Source: Mariprofundales bacterium (GTDB lineage: Bacteria; Pseudomonadota; Zetaproteobacteria; Mariprofundales; S012-25). Taken from it: a stretch of 18,238 nucleotides of DNA. Positions 14,800 to 18,238 of the stretch are shown piece after piece. A program made the position numbers and the translations under genes. Below the pieces are notes generated by a model, which ran no database searches, was not told the DNA's origin, and saw nothing but the letters and a program-made list of their open reading frames with translations. The stretch covers positions 1-18,238 of the forward strand of contig WFOX01000144.1 of assembly GCA_015487905.1 (NCBI GenBank), written 5' to 3'. Within the stretch, counting starts at the first letter, position 1, and each line of letters begins with the position of its first letter.

Positions 14800-15225
14800 T
14801 TAGGATTCTTGGACGGAGACGACCTCAAGCGAGAAGGTGAGCGTGCGGCCGGCAAGCGGATGATTGCCGTCCAGCACGACCTCGTCGCCTTCCATGGCCA
14901 CGACGCGGAAGATGTGCGGCCCCCAGGGCATCTCAGCCTCAAAGGCCGTGCCGATCTCCACGGGGCCTTCGGGCAGGCGCGCGCGCTCTACGCGCTGCAC
15001 GAGCGCCTCCTCGCGCTCGCCATAGGCTTCCTCCGGCGAAAGCGTAAGCGTGAGCACATCGCCTGCTTCGCGCCCGGCAAGCGCCGCCTCCAACGCGGGC
15101 AAGATTTCGCCTGCGCCGTGCGTGTAGACGAACGGCTCTTCGCCGCTCGCATCCAGTTGTTCGCCTGTGTCCGCATCCGTGAGCGTGTAGCGAAGCTGCA
15201 CGGTGCATCCGTCGTGAATGGCCAT
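14800..15225 (-). CDS. SlyD-like FKBP-type peptidyl-prolyl cis-trans isomerase
   Basis: 141 residues from ATG 15223-15225, with AAGGAGT five bases upstream. The split FKBP domain is visible: VQLRYTLTDADTGEQLDAS (9-27), FVYTHGAGEILPALEAAL (32-49) and TLSPEEAYGERE (61-72). An insert-in-flap chaperone domain follows, then VVLDGNHPLAGRTLTFSLEV (116-135), a hallmark of SlyD/FkpB-type proteins. These cytoplasmic proteins speed proline isomerisation and hold unfolded chains. The histidine/cysteine-rich metal-binding tail of E. coli SlyD is absent, so a role in nickel delivery is not supported. It lies 25 bases after the kinase gene and eight bases before nadC, probably co-transcribed with both. Confidence 0.93.
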   Translation of the reverse strand: MAIHDGCTVQLRYTLTDADTGEQLDASGEEPFVYTHGAGEILPALEAALAGREAGDVLTLTLSPEEAYGEREEALVQRVERARLPEGPVEIGTAFEAEMPWGPHIFRVVAMEGDEVVLDGNHPLAGRTLTFSLEVVSVQES

Positions 15226-15230
15226 GATGG

Positions 15231-15237
15231 ACTCCTT
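15231..15237 (-). promoter_or_regulatory. Ribosome binding site deciding the SlyD-like gene start
   Basis: AAGGAGT on the minus strand, five bases before ATG 15223-15225. It excludes the in-frame 50-codon upstream extension, which overlaps the kinase gene and has no FKBP character. Confidence 0.75.
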
Positions 15238-15250
15238 CGTTGGAATGGAA

Positions 15251-16867
15251 CTACGCACTCTGGCGCGGGCGCCGACTTCTTGCCAGCCGCGCGCTCGGAA
15301 ACGCGACGCACACCTCCACCTCTTCCTTTTCCCGCGAGGACTCCACGCGCACGAGCGCCCCGTGTCTGCGCGCAATGCCCATCACGACATTGAGCCCAAG
15401 CCCCGCGCGCCGCGGCCCGCGCGTGGAGTAAAACGGCGTGAACACGCGCTTGAGCGTGGTCGTGCCCATGCGCCCGCGGTTGCTCACGCTGAAGACGACG
15501 AACTCGCCGGGGGTGCCTGCGCCAAGCCAACCCGCAAGATCGTGGATGTCCATGCGCGTGCAGCCCACGCGCACAATACTTCCGCGCGGCGAGGCCTCAG
15601 CCGCGTTGTGCACGAGCCGCAACAGCATCTCCTCCAGATCCCGCCGATCCGCCGCAATGGCGGGGAGGTTTTCTTCGGTCTCCACGATCACGCGCCCTTC
15701 TTCGGGGGCAAGCAGCTCCAACACGGGCGCATGGCGCGCAAGGAACAGCTCAGGCTGAATGGGTTCGGTGCGCTTGGGGCGCGTGCGCGCAAAGGCCACG
15801 AGGGCGCGCGAGATCTCGGCCCCGCGCGCTGCCGCACGCGCGATCTCGCGCGCATGAGCACGCGCTTCCTGAATGTCGCGGCTTGTGAGCACGAGGTCGG
15901 CTGCGCCCATCACGCTCATGAGCAGGTTGTTGAAGTGATGCGCCACACCCCCCGCAAGCGCGGCCAGCATCTCCTCGCGACGCAGGCGCTCCAACTCGCG
16001 CGTTTCCGTTTCGTCCACGGCGATGACCATCCAGGCATCGTGTTGCCCCCAGCGGCCTTGCACGGCGATGAGATGCACAGGACGCGGCCCTTCCTCGGTT
16101 TCCCAATCGGTTTGCAGTTCGCCGTGGCGCAACAGTGCAAGCCATGCATCCTCGCCGATGGCGTCAGCGATGGACACCGAGCAGCCGCCGCAGAGCTTGT
16201 GCATGGCCGGGTTGCAAAACAGCCATGCGCCTTCGCGCACCACGCCCACGGCCACCGGAATGCGCTCCAAGAAAGTGCGCATGCTCGCTTCTTCGGCGAG
16301 AAAGCCCGCGCGGCGCGCTTCGGCCTCGCGCTCGCGCCAGTCCATGATCATCGCCGATAGCAGCGTGATCGCGAGCATTCCGCCCCAGTCCGCCCACGAT
16401 TCCAGCCAAGGCCCGAAGGGCGAGGCGCCAAGCGCGCGCGCAAGCGCAAGAAGCGCCCAGCCGCCGAAAAACACGATGCTTGCCAAGCGGCCAAGCCAGC
16501 TGCCGCCCATCGCATACCAAGCCACCGGTCCAAGCGGCACGCCGGCGATGGCGGCATGCCCAACACCGGGATCTATAAGGCACGAGAAGAACACGGGCAA
16601 GGAGCTTGCAATGGCGACGAGCTCGGCCTGCTCAATCGCCTCGGTGCCCTTGCGCGCAAGCACCCAGGCCGTCCAGCCAAGTCCCAGCGCAAAGACGATC
16701 TCGGCAAGCGCCACCCCAATGGTCTGGCGAAACAGATCAATGACCGCAAAGCCGAGCAACATGAGCGCAAGCACGGGGGATGCGCGCAGCAAAAGCTCGC
16801 GGCGCTCTTCGGGATCGCTTGCGCGCGCGGCGAGCGCGGAAAGAGGCATGGGCTTTCGTTCAGCCAT
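15251..16867 (-). CDS. Membrane-anchored PAS histidine kinase with aberrant catalytic motifs
   Basis: 538 residues from ATG 16865-16867, which overlaps the end of the upstream kinase gene by eight bases. Layout: about five or six membrane helices (29-175), a short coiled coil (176-200), a PAS-like domain (about 197-290) with cysteines at 218, 226 and 229, a dimerisation/phosphoacceptor domain with H310 in GGVAHHFNNLL, and an ATPase domain (about 405-525). The N-box VHNAAEA (419-425) and G2-like GLGLNVV (489-495) are present. The G1 box, normally DxGxGM, reads NRGRMG (463-468), so the adenine-contacting aspartate is Asn and the second glycine is Met. The residue after the phospho-His is His instead of the usual Asp/Glu. 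The C-terminus is short and basic with no receiver. It may have low or no kinase activity. Confidence 0.87.
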   Translation of the reverse strand: MAERKPMPLSALAARASDPEERRELLLRASPVLALMLLGFAVIDLFRQTIGVALAEIVFALGLGWTAWVLARKGTEAIEQAELVAIASSLPVFFSCLIDPGVGHAAIAGVPLGPVAWYAMGGSWLGRLASIVFFGGWALLALARALGASPFGPWLESWADWGGMLAITLLSAMIMDWREREAEARRAGFLAEEASMRTFLERIPVAVGVVREGAWLFCNPAMHKLCGGCSVSIADAIGEDAWLALLRHGELQTDWETEEGPRPVHLIAVQGRWGQHDAWMVIAVDETETRELERLRREEMLAALAGGVAHHFNNLLMSVMGAADLVLTSRDIQEARAHAREIARAAARGAEISRALVAFARTRPKRTEPIQPELFLARHAPVLELLAPEEGRVIVETEENLPAIAADRRDLEEMLLRLVHNAAEASPRGSIVRVGCTRMDIHDLAGWLGAGTPGEFVVFSVSNRGRMGTTTLKRVFTPFYSTRGPRRAGLGLNVVMGIARRHGALVRVESSREKEEVEVCVAFPSARLARSRRPRQSA

Positions 16868-18238
16868 CCTCGCCCCCGAAACAGCGCGCAACCGCTTCTA
16901 CGAGCGCTTGCGGCCGATAGGGCTTGGCAAGAAGGCCACGCACGGCATCGGCCTGCCATTGCGCGCGCACGGCGGCCTCGGCTTCGCCGCCGAAGGTGAG
17001 CAGCACCGTAAGATCAGGCTTGTGCTTGCGCAGTGCGGCAAGAAGCTGCGGCCCATTGCGCTCGGCCGCTGAGAGATCCAGCACCACGCCCGCGACCGCA
17101 TCATGATGTGCGGCAAGCGCTTGCAAAAGCGCATCCGCATCGGTCACGCCAAGCACATGCCAGCCGTGTTCGTGAAGGATCGTGCAGGCGACCTCGCGCA
17201 CGCTTGCATCTTGCTCCGCGATGAGCACAAGCCCGCGCGTGCGCGCATGCGGGGTTTCTTTTTGTTCTTCTGCGGCGGGAAGCCAGATGGAAAAGCAGGT
17301 GCCTTGCCCGGGCGCGGAATCCACGCGGATCGCGCCGCGATGCGCGCGCACGATGCCGAGCACGGCACTCATCCCAAGGCCGCGGCCGGTTTGCTTCGTC
17401 GTGAAGAAAGGCTCAAAAAGGCGTTGTTTCGTCGTCTCATCCATGCCGCAGCCTGTATCCGCCACTTGAAGCAAGACGAATCTTCCCGGACGCGCATGCT
17501 CGGCTGCGAACATCGTCGGCGCTTGCAATGCCGCTGCGTCCAGTTGCGCGGTCGCGGTGGTGAGCGTGATCGTGCCGCCTTGCTCTCCAAGCGCCTCTGC
17601 GGCGTTGGTGATGAGGTTCATGAGCAGTTGGTGGATCTCCGTGGGATTGGCGGAGATGCGCGGCAAGCGCTTGGCGAGCGCAAGCGAAAGCTCTGCATGC
17701 TTGGGAATGGAGACCTCCAGCAAACGGAGGTTGGCGCGCACGAGTTCGTTGAGATCCACGAGCTTGCGCGTGCGCGGCGTGCGGCCTGCATAGGCGAGCA
17801 GTTGCCGGCAAAGCTCCGCGCCACGCTCGGCGCTTTGCACGATCGTCTCCAGCCGCTTGGCAAGCTGCGAGCCTTCTTCCACCTCGCGCTTGGCAAGCGC
17901 GGCATGGCTGAGGATCACGGCGAGAAGATTGTTGAAGTCGTGCGCGATGCCGCCTGCGAGCACGCCGAGGCTTTCTAAGCGCTGCATGTGCGCAAGCTTT
18001 TCTTGCTGCTTGCGCTCTTCGGTGATGTCGCGGTCAATCACGATCTGATGCGCAAGCCGTCCTTGCGCGTCCATGATCGGGCTTGCGCGGCGTGCGACGA
18101 TGCGCACCTCTCCGTTTGCGCGGCGGATTTGGATCTCACCGCGCCAGGTGCGCCCTTGCTGGATCGTGCCGAAGATTTCGGAAAACAACGCATCGCCGGG
18201 TTTGCCGCCGCGCAGCTCGGCGATGTGCCGTCCTTGCA
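16860..18238 (-). CDS. PAS hybrid histidine kinase with C-terminal receiver domain (partial, N-terminus beyond window)
   Basis: About 459 C-terminal residues are visible; the frame stays open through the right edge, and the TTG at 18186-18188 is just an internal leucine. Order: the end of a PAS domain (RRANGEVRIVARRASPIMD), DITEERKQQEKLAHMQRLES, and the phosphoacceptor GGIAHDFNNLL with His at 17940-17942. The ATPase domain has N-box NLITNAAEA, G1 DTGCGMDE, F-box LFEPFFTTK and G2 GRGLGM, all intact. A receiver domain of about 118 residues follows, with the phospho-Asp in VVLDLSAAERNG (17076-17078), Thr in LLTFGG and Lys in LLAKPY. The usual acidic pair at the receiver's first strand is Glu-Gln (IAEQDASVRE) instead of Asp-Asp. 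This is the NtrB/HK4 style of sensor. The signal and output regulator are not in the window. Confidence 0.92.
   Translation of the reverse strand, partial: QGRHIAELRGGKPGDALFSEIFGTIQQGRTWRGEIQIRRANGEVRIVARRASPIMDAQGRLAHQIVIDRDITEERKQQEKLAHMQRLESLGVLAGGIAHDFNNLLAVILSHAALAKREVEEGSQLAKRLETIVQSAERGAELCRQLLAYAGRTPRTRKLVDLNELVRANLRLLEVSIPKHAELSLALAKRLPRISANPTEIHQLLMNLITNAAEALGEQGGTITLTTATAQLDAAALQAPTMFAAEHARPGRFVLLQVADTGCGMDETTKQRLFEPFFTTKQTGRGLGMSAVLGIVRAHRGAIRVDSAPGQGTCFSIWLPAAEEQKETPHARTRGLVLIAEQDASVREVACTILHEHGWHVLGVTDADALLQALAAHHDAVAGVVLDLSAAERNGPQLLAALRKHKPDLTVLLTFGGEAEAAVRAQWQADAVRGLLAKPYRPQALVEAVARCFGGEDG

Noticed and set aside
16868..16891. Earlier in-frame start for the degenerate kinase
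   Set aside because: It would add eight residues deep in the upstream gene without better initiation context; ATG 16867 overlapping the upstream stop is simpler.
18186..18188. TTG as a start codon of the right-edge kinase
   Set aside because: The frame continues upstream to the window edge with PAS-like sequence (QGRHIAELRGGKPGDAL), so the TTG is an internal leucine.
1..18238. tRNA, rRNA, CRISPR array, insertion sequence, att site or replication origin
   Set aside because: No cloverleaf with a plausible anticodon arm, spaced direct repeats, transposase or integrase reading frame, or iteron cluster was found by eye; nearly all sequence is accounted for by the genes listed.

Overview
This is an 18.2 kb stretch of a compact, GC-rich bacterial chromosome. 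It carries 17 protein genes, two of them cut by the window edges. I see no RNA genes, insertion sequences, prophage genes or CRISPR array, and no gene-free stretch longer than about 160 bases. The gene set (dnaX-ybaB-recR in a row, a four-cysteine DksA, a SlyD-type FKBP, NtrB-like histidine kinases) points to Proteobacteria (Pseudomonadota). I cannot place it more finely from sequence alone.

Left part, minus strand (1-7271), read in transcription order: dksA; a CHASE2-domain adenylate cyclase; dnaX; the ybaB/ebfC-type nucleoid protein; recR; a GT39/ArnT-like membrane glycosyltransferase; and a GT2 glycosyltransferase that runs off the left edge. From dnaX onward every junction is a four-base ATGA or GTGA overlap, so these five genes look like one translationally coupled unit. 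The two glycosyltransferases fit a lipid-linked sugar pathway, with GT2 making a polyprenyl-phosphate sugar and the GT39 enzyme transferring it.

Centre, plus strand (7403-11119): two oligopeptide/nickel-type ABC permease genes without an ATPase or binding-protein gene beside them, then tadA (tRNA adenosine deaminase), then a DASS/SLC13-type anion transporter. A 131-base divergent region separates this run from dksA and holds a plausible dksA promoter. It also holds a hairpin that includes the first permease's start codon.

Right part: a lysine-2,3-aminomutase-family radical SAM gene (minus) is divergent from glmM (plus) across a 158-base control region. Then, on the minus strand, come nadC, a SlyD-like FKBP isomerase and two overlapping histidine kinase genes, the upstream one running off the right edge. 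The downstream kinase has a degenerate ATP-binding G1 box and the upstream one carries a C-terminal receiver domain, so the pair may work as a unit.

Most of the window is ordinary housekeeping content. The parts that deserve a second look are the kinase pair with its aberrant motifs, the membrane cyclase lodged between dksA and dnaX, the uncharacterised aminomutase-family enzyme, the orphan permease pair, and the fact that both convergent gene pairs share the same four-base TTAG stop-codon overlap.
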